NCBI GenBank assembly: GCA_903902945.1
Contig: CAIUWU010000051.1
Coordinates: 1-16,570, forward strand
Source: an uncultured Pseudomonadota bacterium
GTDB taxonomy: Bacteria; Pseudomonadota; Gammaproteobacteria; Methylococcales; Methylomonadaceae
DNA: 16,570 nucleotides
Direction: 5' to 3'
This document shows positions 1 through 6,870 of this stretch, one piece after another. Under the pieces are notes generated by a model that was given only the letters and a program-made list of their open reading frames with translations, was not told the DNA's origin and searched no databases. Numbering within the stretch: position 1 is the stretch's first letter; each line of letters starts with the position of its first letter. The position numbers and the translations under genes are program-made.

Positions 1-189
1 CGAAGATTAAGCTTTAAGCAAATCAATCAAGAGCTCGACAGTTTGCCGTTATTGCAGCGCCATGCCTTTATTCTGTATCGGATTCACGACTGTTCTCATA
101 CCGAAATGGCGCGGCGCTTGGACATCATCTCGGTGCGCTGTTCGCAGCGCTATGTGATGTTGAGCATGCAATATCTGCATGATCAGAGC
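1..189 (+). pseudogene. FecI-type ECF sigma factor fragment (C-terminal region 4)
   Basis: The frame is open from base 1 and enters from outside the window. It reads as sigma region 4 of the iron-uptake (FecI-like) ECF group: a segment around LPLLQRHAFILYRIHDCSH, then a helix-turn-helix of the form TEMARRLDI..SV...QRYVMLSMQYL. The HTH carries an extra isoleucine (DIISV where family members usually have one residue fewer). Instead of ending in its own stop codon, the frame continues near base 190 into sequence resembling a TonB-dependent receptor. In intact loci a FecR-type anti-sigma gene and the receptor's plug and early barrel normally lie between these parts, so a deletion probably joined them. 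A functional sigma factor is unlikely. The 5' part is not visible. Confidence 0.6.
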
Positions 190-877
190 CCGGTTGCTTC
201 CAACTTTGGTACCAATTACAACTATTGGGGCGGCATGTGGCCTGACGCATTCCGGAATCTGAATGATGCTAGCCGCAACAGACGATGTGTCGGCCTTGAT
301 GCAATACACATCCAACCGTGAAAGTCAGTATGAATTTGGCTACGCCCGTAAGAATCGGGCTCCCGGTATTTACGATCTGTATCCCTGGAGTACCTCGGCG
401 ATGATAATGTCGATGATGGGTAGTTATGGTGATGGTGATGGTGATGGTGATGGTGATGTCGGTAATATTAATCTGAAACAAGAAACCGCCCATAACATCA
501 GTGATGGCGGCAATCTGTATCATATGATGCCGTTTAACGCCAAACTGGCGCTGGATCATCACCGCCAGGGCTGGCGCAATAGCATCGAGATGCAGTTTGT
601 CGATGGCAAGTCCGATGTGCAACAAATCAGAAATGAGTTAACTACCCCAGCTTACATCCTATTGAATGCTCGTACCGGTTATACCTATAAAAATCTGACT
701 GTCGATGTCGGTCTGGATAATCTACTGGATAAACAGTACTACCAGCCGTTAGCCGGGGTTAACGCCGGTGACTATTATGCAATGAGTATTTCCATGCCTG
801 ATCCCGGTTACAGAAATAACCGTAATCTGCCCGGCTTGGGACGCTCGGCATTCATAGGCTTCACTCTCAAGTATTAA
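190..877 (+). pseudogene. Remnant of a TonB-dependent outer-membrane receptor (C-terminal barrel)
   Basis: The C-terminal half of a TonB-dependent receptor is recognisable: YEFGYARKNRAPGIYDLYPWST, NLYHMMPFNAKLALDH, LTVDVGLDNLLDKQYY, and a C-terminal GFTLKY ending in an aromatic residue, as is usual for outer-membrane barrels. It shows three kinds of damage. The early part (about 190-275) is in the frame inherited from the sigma-factor fragment, while the rest (about 270-877) is in the next frame, implying an indel around 265-285. Between the ETAHNIS segment and DGGNLYHMMP (near base 500) some 70-80 residues of barrel expected from related receptors are missing. Signal peptide, TonB box and plug are absent. 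A longest open stretch from 263 exists but starts inside the barrel, so it is not a real gene start. Related intact receptors import siderophores or other metal chelates. Confidence 0.75.
428..457 (+). repeat. (GGTGAT)5 microsatellite
   Basis: Five perfect tandem copies of GGTGAT encode (Gly-Asp)5 inside the receptor remnant, at a position where related receptors have a short Gly/Asp-rich loop of the type GDGNG. The copies are identical, consistent with slipped-strand expansion. The unit is six bases long, so changes in copy number keep the frame. Confidence 0.95.
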
Positions 878-894
878 AACGGCTGTTCTGTAAA

Positions 895-931
895 GCGATA
901 GATGCGGCTGGTGATCGGCCGCAGCTGTCGC
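895..931 (+). other. Stem-loop after the receptor remnant
   Basis: Arms 895-908 and 918-931 pair at 13 of 14 positions (one G-T wobble, one mismatch) around a 9-nt loop, beginning 17 bp after the stop at 877. The following sequence is TTATCGGG, so there is no real T-tract. It may be a weak or decayed terminator of the receptor transcript. Confidence 0.45.
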
Positions 932-1141
932 TTATCGGGCTCATATCATTGAAAAGCGGATTTTGGCTGTCGATAGCAGAAGCTCAAAACACCTGAGTTT
1001 TTATAAAGTCAGATCAATGGCTTGGAGCGAATTTTGTTGGCTGATCTGTTTCTGGCTGGCAGTGGTCCGGCTTGGAAGATTTCAGCATTACCTATTTTCA
1101 GGTAGTGCTTTTTCCTGGCATATACCATTTTATATTTAAGG

Positions 1142-1206
1142 TTATGGATTGGTTTTTTATTAAATACCATAAAATAATAGAGGTATTATTTTCTAAAAAT
1201 CCATAA
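1142..1206. repeat. Nested inverted repeats in AT-rich DNA
   Basis: A perfect 9-bp outer pair, TTATGGATT (1142-1150) and AATCCATAA (1198-1206), encloses an inner 6-bp pair, AATACC (1163-1168) and GGTATT (1182-1187). This could form a cruciform or a branched RNA, or be the remains of a miniature element. No target-site duplication could be defined. Confidence 0.5.
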
Positions 1207-1327
1207 ATTAAAATAATATTTATCGTGTTGTGTTACCATGCAAAAGCCTTATACAGGCTTCGGATGAAATTTAGAAAAAACCATCTAAAAACTAGTTAAT
1301 TAACACAACAAACAGGACTGCTATAAA

Positions 1328-1711
1328 ATGAATTTTTTAAAAAAAATCATCGCCACACTTTTTTTAATGACTGCATTTGTATCTACATCAGCTTTGGCTA
1401 ATGGAAAAGTAGATGGTAATGCTGTTGTTAAAGCCGCAGGTGAAACAACGATTGCAAAAGTCGAAGAAGCCTTGAATCTGGCATCTACAGGTGGCGATAA
1501 AGCGGCGATTCTGAAATTGCTGAGTGATGTTCGTCAGGCGCAAAAAGAATTCCGTTTCGAAAAAACCGAAAGATTACGTCAAAAAGCCGGTGATAAACTG
1601 AAAGCTGCCCGTGACGAAATCGAAGAAGGCAAAGGAAACGGTGCCGAAGCTTTAAAAGCAACATTGGATTTGTACAAAGAAGCGATGACCATTTATTTGG
1701 CTGCGCACTAA
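1328..1711 (+). CDS. Small secreted helical protein, function unknown
   Basis: A 127-residue protein with a clear Sec signal peptide: a lysine-containing N-terminus (MNFLKKI), a hydrophobic core to about residue 18, and a probable signal peptidase I site after SALA (about residue 24). The mature part of about 103 residues is charged, rich in Ala, Lys and Glu, and should be nearly all helix (VEEALNLASTGGDKAAILKLL, LRQKAGDKLKAARDEIEEG), suggesting a small periplasmic helical bundle. It has no cysteine, only one histidine (the last residue), and no haem or metal motif, which argues against cytochrome b562-like and SmbP-like assignments. An AGGA lies about 11 bases before the ATG. The gene is more AT-rich than the export operon downstream and stands alone, with its own terminator directly after the stop. 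I do not recognise the family. Confidence 0.8.
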   Translation: MNFLKKIIATLFLMTAFVSTSALANGKVDGNAVVKAAGETTIAKVEEALNLASTGGDKAAILKLLSDVRQAQKEFRFEKTERLRQKAGDKLKAARDEIEEGKGNGAEALKATLDLYKEAMTIYLAAH

Positions 1712-1719
1712 ATAGTTTC

Positions 1720-1756
1720 AAGGATTTAAGCGGATATCCGCTTAAATCCTTTTTTA
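1720..1756 (+). terminator. Intrinsic terminator, perfect 32-bp palindrome
   Basis: Bases 1720-1751 form an uninterrupted palindrome with 16-base arms (AAGGATTTAAGCGGAT and its complement) and no spacer. A T-run to 1755 follows. It begins 9 bp after the stop of the secreted-protein gene and should end that transcript. The arms are symmetric with an A-run only on the far side, so it acts best on the plus strand. Confidence 0.9.
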
Positions 1757-1783
1757 TATAAGCAAATAATATTAAAGGATGGC

Positions 1784-1891
1784 ATGAAAAACTTGGTATT
1801 TTCAGTTGTCATTTCAGTCCTGCTGGTCTTCGTCACTGTATTTCTGACTACCATTTTATATAATTTTTTTATACCCAAATTTGATGGGTAA
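1784..1891 (+). CDS. 35-residue single-pass membrane mini-protein (putative)
   Basis: A short frame that begins MKNLVFSVVISVLLVFVTV and continues as an uninterrupted hydrophobic helix to about residue 30, ending FIPKFDG before TAA. The positive charge at the N-terminus (Lys2) and the single long hydrophobic stretch are typical of small inner-membrane proteins. AAGGA at 1775-1779 could serve as ribosome-binding site, although the 4-base spacing to ATG is short. It lies 28 bp beyond the strong terminator of the upstream gene, so it would need its own promoter or read-through. No homologue is recognised. The alternative is a chance frame in AT-rich DNA, but the hydrophobicity profile and the SD-like sequence favour a gene. 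Confidence 0.45.
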   Translation: MKNLVFSVVISVLLVFVTVFLTTILYNFFIPKFDG

Positions 1892-2129
1892 TATAATTTA
1901 ATTATTTTATTGCCACATACTGTAAAACAGCATTTATTTTAAAAAAAGATATTAATCTGACAGTATGCTGATTTCTGTTTCACCATCCCGCAATACTGAT
2001 TGCTTTTACTTTACCCGCAACCATCCTTGTTTATTAGGGATAGATTTACCGAATCACAGGCTGATTTATCCTGACCACTGACGATCGTTGGCGGGCTCGT
2101 CAAAGCAATAGCTTTTTCCCGGAGGGGAT

Positions 2130-2888
2130 ATGTGTTGGAGTGGTGAAGCGTCGGCAGTTCTGGCGGCGACCGGTTTGGCCAGTACAGTGTGGTTCTATCG
2201 CAAAGGCGAATCCGGTGCTTTATGTCTGGCATTGGCTTATTTTTCGCTGATGGAATTACTACAGGCTTACACCTATACGGTGATCGATCAATGCCTTAAT
2301 CCCAATAATCAGGTCGCAACCTTGTTAGGCTATATGCACATTGCCTTTCAGCCGTTTTTTATCAATGCCGTGATGCTGTATTTCGTACCGGAACCGGTGC
2401 GTCGGCGTATTGCCGTTGCGGTGTATCTGTTGTGTTTCTTGGCGTCAATCATTTTTATGATGCGCATCTATCCTTTTGCCTGGTCCAGTTTCTGCTACGA
2501 TCGCGACGTTCAGTTTTTGCCTGGCACTCATCTCAAATTCAGCATGCCTTTTTGTGGTCCAGAAATTTGTTCTACCTCGGGGCAATGGCATATTGCTTGG
2601 GCGATTCCGGCCAGCGGCAGTATTGCGATGGCCAATAGTTATATCTATGCCGCTTTTGTTTTGCCCTTGCTTTATGGTTCCTGGAAAGTGGTGCTTTATC
2701 ACTTGGTCAGCGGCCCTTTAATTGCCTATCTGACTACAAACAATATGAATGAATGGGCTGCCGTTTGGTGTTTATATTCGATAGGTTTGTTATTGCTGAT
2801 TATCAAGACTCCTATCCGTCAGTATCTTTATGTCGATAACTGGTATGGGATGCGTTATCCGCAGATATTTCAGGCAAAAAGGCAATGA
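2130..2888 (+). CDS. Integral membrane protein, DUF5765-like
   Basis: A 252-residue polytopic membrane protein. The N-terminus MCWSGEASAVLAATGLAS resembles the conserved start of the DUF5765 family as I remember it. Seven or so hydrophobic segments are visible, for example around residues 6-22, 29-47, 66-85, 95-112, 150-170, 172-192 and 205-226. A loop between them (about 117-150) carries cysteines (SSFCYDRD, MPFCGPEICSTSGQWHIAW) that could bind metal or form a disulphide. A ribosome-binding site GGAGGGG (2121-2127) precedes the ATG closely, fixing the start. The end YVDNWYGMRYPQIFQAKRQ is polar and probably cytoplasmic. No function is established for the family to my knowledge. The gene has no evident operon partner: the gap to the next gene is 168 bp and shows nothing distinctive. 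Confidence 0.7.
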   Translation: MCWSGEASAVLAATGLASTVWFYRKGESGALCLALAYFSLMELLQAYTYTVIDQCLNPNNQVATLLGYMHIAFQPFFINAVMLYFVPEPVRRRIAVAVYLLCFLASIIFMMRIYPFAWSSFCYDRDVQFLPGTHLKFSMPFCGPEICSTSGQWHIAWAIPASGSIAMANSYIYAAFVLPLLYGSWKVVLYHLVSGPLIAYLTTNNMNEWAAVWCLYSIGLLLLIIKTPIRQYLYVDNWYGMRYPQIFQAKRQ

Positions 2889-3056
2889 GCACAAGCTGCT
2901 GACGGGCTGTGCTGCTGGCGAATGGCATGAAATTGATGCAGCGCTGTATTTATCTGCGTTGCGATGTTTCGGCCTTGGCTGTGACTCGAAGCGGTTGGGC
3001 TGGCCGGGTTTGCAAATTCATCGCCGCTATCAAGCATTAAACACTTGGGAAATACT

Positions 3057-3695
3057 ATGGACGCAAGCTTTTGGCATCAAAAATGGGAGAGCGGCGATAT
3101 CGCTTTTCATGAGGGCAGGCCCAACTCGTTTCTGGTTGAACATTTTGCAAAACTCAATCTGCGCCAGGGCAGTCGGGTGTTCCTGCCGCTTTGCGGTAAG
3201 ACATGTGACGTGGCATGGCTGCTGGCTCAGGGTTATCAAGTAGTTGGTGCTGAATTAAGTCAACTGGCAATCACGCAGCTATTTGTCGACCTGCAAATCC
3301 AACCCGCGATCACCGAACTAGGTGAGTTGTATCGATACAGTGCTCAAGGCATTGATATATTGGTGGGTGATATTTTTAAGGTTTCGGCTCAGCAACTGGG
3401 GGTTGTTGATGCAATTTATGACCGGGCTGCGCTAGTGGCTCTTCCGGCAGAGCTGAGACGTTTATACACCTCTCATTTGCTGCAAATAACCGCCGCCGCA
3501 CCACAGCTGTTAGTGAGTTTCGAATATGACCAATTGCTGATTGCAGGGCCGCCATTTTCAATTGATGCAAGCCTGGTAAGCCAGTATTACGGCGATGTGT
3601 ATCAGCTCGAAAAACTGCAAAGCCAACTCGTTGCCGGTGGTCTGAAAGGTAAAGTGCCAGCAACCGAAACGGTATGGATGCTGCAAGCATTGTAA
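3057..3695 (+). CDS. tpm: Thiopurine S-methyltransferase
   Basis: A SAM-dependent methyltransferase of the bacterial TPMT family, 212 residues from the chosen start (usual length about 215-220). Diagnostic features are the N-terminal DASFWHQKWESGDIAFHEG block, the SAM-binding segment FLPLCGKTCDVAWLLAQGYQVVGAELS, the acidic/aromatic IYDRAALVALP motif, and the late FEYDQ...GPPFS segment. The enzyme methylates thiopurines in vitro. In bacteria, homologues methylate selenium and tellurium oxyanions to volatile products, which is the more likely natural role. I chose ATG at 3057 because GGGA (3047-3050) is 6 bases upstream and family members begin MDAxFW. A TTG at 3045 in the same frame overlaps the SD. 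It appears monocistronic. Confidence 0.92.
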   Translation: MDASFWHQKWESGDIAFHEGRPNSFLVEHFAKLNLRQGSRVFLPLCGKTCDVAWLLAQGYQVVGAELSQLAITQLFVDLQIQPAITELGELYRYSAQGIDILVGDIFKVSAQQLGVVDAIYDRAALVALPAELRRLYTSHLLQITAAAPQLLVSFEYDQLLIAGPPFSIDASLVSQYYGDVYQLEKLQSQLVAGGLKGKVPATETVWMLQAL

Positions 3696-3755
3696 TTCGC
3701 TGAAGCTATAGACAGGTGTGACTGGCGATTGTCCGGGGTTATTTTGCGCGCCAAA

Positions 3756-3804
3756 GCATAGATAAAACCTAAAATAAGAATTGATTTATTCTATTTTACT
3801 ATGC
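3756..3804 (+). other. Imperfect AT-rich dyad upstream of the export operon
   Basis: Outer arms GCATAG (3756-3761) and CTATGC (3799-3804) match perfectly. Inside, AAAATAAGAAT (3771-3781) pairs with ATTCTATTTTA (3788-3798) with one bulged base around a 6-nt loop; nine bases of the left side are unpaired. It sits 48 bp before the first gene of the operon and could be an operator within the promoter region or a weak terminator for tpm. Confidence 0.4.
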
Positions 3805-3826
3805 GGAGATTAGCCTTTAAGCTCTG

Positions 3827-3845
3827 ACTCCAAACAAAATGGAGT
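3827..3845 (+). promoter_or_regulatory. Hairpin enclosing the Shine-Dalgarno of the ABC gene
   Basis: ACTCCA (3827-3832) pairs perfectly with TGGAGT (3840-3845) around a 7-nt A-rich loop. The right arm contains GGAG (3841-3844), the only good ribosome-binding site for the ATG at 3852, so initiation could be restrained when the stem forms. With only 6 bp the stem may be marginal. Confidence 0.5.
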
Positions 3846-3851
3846 AATGAC

Positions 3852-5522
3852 ATGGCTGGACAACAACCGCTACAACGCTTGCAAGCTTTAATCCGGATCG
3901 AAAGACAGGATATCGGCACACTGATCGCCTACGGTATTGGCATCGGTCTGCTATCTCTGGCAACGCCGATAGCCGTTCAGGCATTGGTCAATACCATCGC
4001 CTTTGGCGCGCTGTTACAGCCTCTGTTGGTGCTGACTCTGATTTTGCTGGTACTACTGTCGTTCAGTAATAGCTTGGTTGCGCTGCAGTTCTATGTGGTT
4101 GAGATGTTGCAACGCCGTTTGTTTGTACGATTGTTGGGCGACAGTGTCAGTCGTTTGCAGCAAGTCAAAATTGAAGTCGCCGACCGGCAACATTTGCCCG
4201 AGCTGGTCAACCATTTTTTCGATGTGGTGTCATTACAAAAGACTGCGGCAGTGTTATTGCTCGAAACGCTGGGTTATGTCTTGCAAACCTTGATAGGCAT
4301 GCTGTTGCTGGCTTTTTATCATCCGATGCTGCTGGCCTTCGATTTGTTTTTGATTGCCGCCATTTATCTGATTCTGTTTGTCATGGGAAAACAGGGAATC
4401 AGCACCGCAATAGAGCAATCGCGCGCTAAACATAGTGTGGTGGCTTGGCTGGAAAACATTGCCGGCAATCCATTACTGGGCAGAAGTCAGCAAAGTCGGC
4501 TATTCCTGGATCACTTATCACAGCGCATCAGTCAAGCGTATCTGGATGCCTGTATCAACCACTTTCGGATTTTGTCGCGGCAAAACATTGGCGCTTTGGT
4601 TGTGCATACCCTGGCTAATACTTTTTTATTGGCATTGGGCGGCTGGATGGTGATTGAGCGGCAATTGAGCCTGGGGCAACTGATTGCCGCAGAACTGGTG
4701 GTCAATGCCATGATTTACGGTCTGACCCGGCTGGGAAAAACCCTGGATAATTTTTACGAGTTAATGGCCAGTCTGGACAAAATTGGCTATTTGCAGGATT
4801 TGCCCCCGGAGCGCGATGGCGGCGAAACACCGCTGACAGCCGAATCCGGCTATCAGGTTGAACTGCAACAGTTAAGCTGCGATGCCGGTCTGCATGCCGA
4901 TGGCATCGACGCCTGCAATCTGCTGCTCAATCCCGGAGCGACTCTGGTCATCAGTGCCGGAGCAGAGCACGGCAGTCTTCTGGATATATTGTATGGTTTG
5001 CGCAGTCCCCGTAGTGGGCGGGTTTTGCTGGACCGGCAGGACATTCGCGATCTGAGTCTGGGGCGCCTGCGTGACAGTGTGAATCTGGTGCGTAATGCCG
5101 AAATCATCAATCTCACGATTGCCGACAATCTGCGCATGGGACGTGACATCCCCCTGCTGCAACTGCGTTCGGTGTTGCAACAGCTGGGGTTATTGGAACC
5201 AATCGAACAATTACCCCAAGGTCTCAACACTCGCCTGGCTTCTCACGGCCGACCTTTGACCATCGATCAGCAATTACGCCTTACTCTCGCCCGCGCTATC
5301 TTGGCGCAGCCCAGATTATTGTTGATTGATAGAACATTGGATCTGATCGAGCCCGCTTGGCTGGAGCCGGTTCTGGCGCTGCTGTTTAGCGCACCGGTCC
5401 CCTGGACCCTGATAATCATCAGTCATCATCCCCAGGTGATTGCCCGTTGTCAGCAACAGATACGCTTTGCTGAAGGTGGCAAGTTGCGTCTGATCGGTAA
5501 ACCGGAGTGCCACGATGAATAA
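3852..5522 (+). CDS. Type-1 ABC exporter-like protein with degenerate ATPase domain
   Basis: A 556-residue fusion of a six-helix ABC exporter membrane domain (about residues 20-310; for example LIAYGIGIGLLSLATPIAVQ and LFVRLLGDSVSRL, as in HlyB-like transporters) and a nucleotide-binding domain (about 330-545). There is no N-terminal C39 peptidase domain. The ATPase fold can be followed but its active motifs are lost. Walker A reads GAEHGSLL (370-377) with no lysine. The signature position reads LTIDQ (469-473) instead of LSGGQ. Walker B is LLLIDR, keeping Asp493 but with Arg494 where the catalytic Glu belongs. The Q-loop region reads LVRNAEI, with no Gln. Only His525 of the H-loop (ISHH) remains. 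The frame is intact and overlaps the HlyD gene by 8 bp, so it is not an obvious pseudogene. It may be an ATPase-dead scaffold, or the inactive partner of a canonical subunit encoded elsewhere. The substrate is unknown. Confidence 0.85.
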   Translation: MAGQQPLQRLQALIRIERQDIGTLIAYGIGIGLLSLATPIAVQALVNTIAFGALLQPLLVLTLILLVLLSFSNSLVALQFYVVEMLQRRLFVRLLGDSVSRLQQVKIEVADRQHLPELVNHFFDVVSLQKTAAVLLLETLGYVLQTLIGMLLLAFYHPMLLAFDLFLIAAIYLILFVMGKQGISTAIEQSRAKHSVVAWLENIAGNPLLGRSQQSRLFLDHLSQRISQAYLDACINHFRILSRQNIGALVVHTLANTFLLALGGWMVIERQLSLGQLIAAELVVNAMIYGLTRLGKTLDNFYELMASLDKIGYLQDLPPERDGGETPLTAESGYQVELQQLSCDAGLHADGIDACNLLLNPGATLVISAGAEHGSLLDILYGLRSPRSGRVLLDRQDIRDLSLGRLRDSVNLVRNAEIINLTIADNLRMGRDIPLLQLRSVLQQLGLLEPIEQLPQGLNTRLASHGRPLTIDQQLRLTLARAILAQPRLLLIDRTLDLIEPAWLEPVLALLFSAPVPWTLIIISHHPQVIARCQQQIRFAEGGKLRLIGKPECHDE

Positions 5523-6870
5523 CACCAACCACTCTCCCAATCTGGATGCGTTGATGGCATTGCCCGGCGTGCAAACTGCGCCACTGGCTGGCAGGCTGGC
5601 GCGGTCACTGTTGCTTTTACTGTTGTTGTTATGGGTGTTATTGATGCTGACGCCTTGGCAGCAAAACGTCAAAGGATTAGGGCGAGTGGTCGCTTATATT
5701 CCCGGCGAGCGTCAGCAAATGCTGGATGCACCGCTGGAAGGACGAATCCTGCGCTGGAGTGTCAAAGAAGGCAGTCAGGTTAAACAAGGCGATTTGATTG
5801 CGGAATTGCAGGATAACGACCCTTTGCTTTTACAGCGGCTGGCGCAGGAGCGTCAGGCGTTATTGGACCGGCAGGCAGCTGTCGACAACCGGGTCGAGAC
5901 TTGGCAACAACAATTGCGGATGGCTGAACTGGCAAGACCGCAAGCCATCGCAGCAGCCGAGTTCCGCATCGAAATGGGCAAACAGCGGCAAAAAGCCGCC
6001 GAACAAGCCTTGGCTGCGGCGCAGGCGGCGCGAGATACCTCGCAGCTCAATTTAACCCGCCAACAACAATTGCAGCAGAAAGGTCTGGCCTCGCGACGAA
6101 CCCTGGAATTGGCGCAATTGGAAATAAATCAGCGTCAGGCCGATAGGGAAAGAGCCCAAGCCGGCCTTACTGCCGCCAGAAATGAAGTGCAAGCGTTAAA
6201 TGCTGATTGGCAGAAATTGCAGGCGGATAGCGCAGCCAATATTGAAAAACAGCGTGCCGAATTGAATAAGGCCACCGAAGACCAAAACTATGTTCGCGCC
6301 GATTTGCTGAAAGTCGAAACCCGTCTGGCACGTCAGCAAACCCAGCGGGTTTATGCGCCTCGCGATGGCACCATTCTGCGCTTACTGGCCAATCCCAATG
6401 CGGATCTGCTCAAAGCCGGCCAGCCGATTGCCATTTTGGTACCGGAAACCGATCAGCGGGCAGTGGAATTATGGGTAGACGGTAATGATTTGCCGTTGAT
6501 TGTGACCGGCAGCCATGTTCGCTTGCAATTTGAAGGTTATCCGGCGATTCAGTTTGGCGGTTGGCCAGAGTTTTCGGTGGGCTCTTTTGGCGGTCGTGTC
6601 GCCTTGATCGATGCCACCGATGATGGCAAAGGCCATTTTCGGGTTTTAATTAGCCCTGATGAAAGTGATATTCCCTGGCCGGATAACCGCTTTCTCCGGC
6701 AGGGTGTGCGCGTCAATGGCTGGGTTTTGTTGGGGCGTGTAACTCTGGGCTATGAGCTATGGCGAATCTTCAACGGTTTTCCGCCACTGGTGTTACCGGA
6801 GCCTGTATTGCAAGATCCGCAAAAAGCAGCCCTCAAGCAAACTCAGAGCGATGAGAAGAAGGCTTTATGA
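5515..6870 (+). CDS. HlyD-family periplasmic adaptor of a type-1 secretion/efflux system
   Basis: A 451-residue membrane-fusion protein with one transmembrane helix at about 30-47 (a leucine run followed by TPWQQNV). The first barrel-sandwich half is at about 68-100 (DAPLEGRILRWSVKEGSQVKQGD). A long alpha-helical coiled coil rich in Gln and Ala spans about 104-275. The second lipoyl half is at about 278-310 (VYAPRDGTILRLLANPNADLLKAGQ), followed by a beta-barrel region. This is the normal architecture for bridging an inner-membrane ABC exporter to TolC. The start overlaps the end of the ABC gene by 8 bp (ATGAATAA context), with a GGAG just upstream, so translation is probably coupled. The C-terminal tail (about 425-451) is charged. 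Substrate specificity cannot be read from the sequence. Confidence 0.92.
   Translation: MNNTNHSPNLDALMALPGVQTAPLAGRLARSLLLLLLLLWVLLMLTPWQQNVKGLGRVVAYIPGERQQMLDAPLEGRILRWSVKEGSQVKQGDLIAELQDNDPLLLQRLAQERQALLDRQAAVDNRVETWQQQLRMAELARPQAIAAAEFRIEMGKQRQKAAEQALAAAQAARDTSQLNLTRQQQLQQKGLASRRTLELAQLEINQRQADRERAQAGLTAARNEVQALNADWQKLQADSAANIEKQRAELNKATEDQNYVRADLLKVETRLARQQTQRVYAPRDGTILRLLANPNADLLKAGQPIAILVPETDQRAVELWVDGNDLPLIVTGSHVRLQFEGYPAIQFGGWPEFSVGSFGGRVALIDATDDGKGHFRVLISPDESDIPWPDNRFLRQGVRVNGWVLLGRVTLGYELWRIFNGFPPLVLPEPVLQDPQKAALKQTQSDEKKAL

Larger units (their letters stand above)
878..1327. other. AT-rich gene-free region with inverted repeats
   Basis: No convincing coding sequence was seen. The first 60 bp hold a strong stem-loop (895-931) just after the receptor remnant. 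From about 1080 the base composition becomes markedly AT-rich. This part holds nested inverted repeats (1142-1206) and a short perfect repeat AAGCCT-TATAC-AGGCTT (1244-1260). The promoter of the gene at 1328 must lie here. TATACA (1250-1255) with TTGTGT (1228-1233) 16 bp upstream is only a weak sigma-70 match. Confidence 0.6.

Noticed and set aside
428..457. CRISPR-like or VNTR array
   Set aside because: A simple hexamer repeat without spacers; no cas genes in the window.
1328..1711. Assignment of the secreted helical protein to cytochrome b562 or SmbP
   Set aside because: No CxxCH or suitable Met/His ligands, no histidine-rich heptads; only one histidine, at the C-terminus.
3045..3056. TTG start four codons upstream for thiopurine methyltransferase
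   Set aside because: It overlaps the GGGA ribosome-binding site of the ATG at 3057, and the family typically begins MDAxFW.
2830..3243. A 137-codon plus-strand frame bridging the DUF5765-like and tpm genes
   Set aside because: It overlaps both genes in another frame and has no domain; tpm has family-specific motifs throughout.
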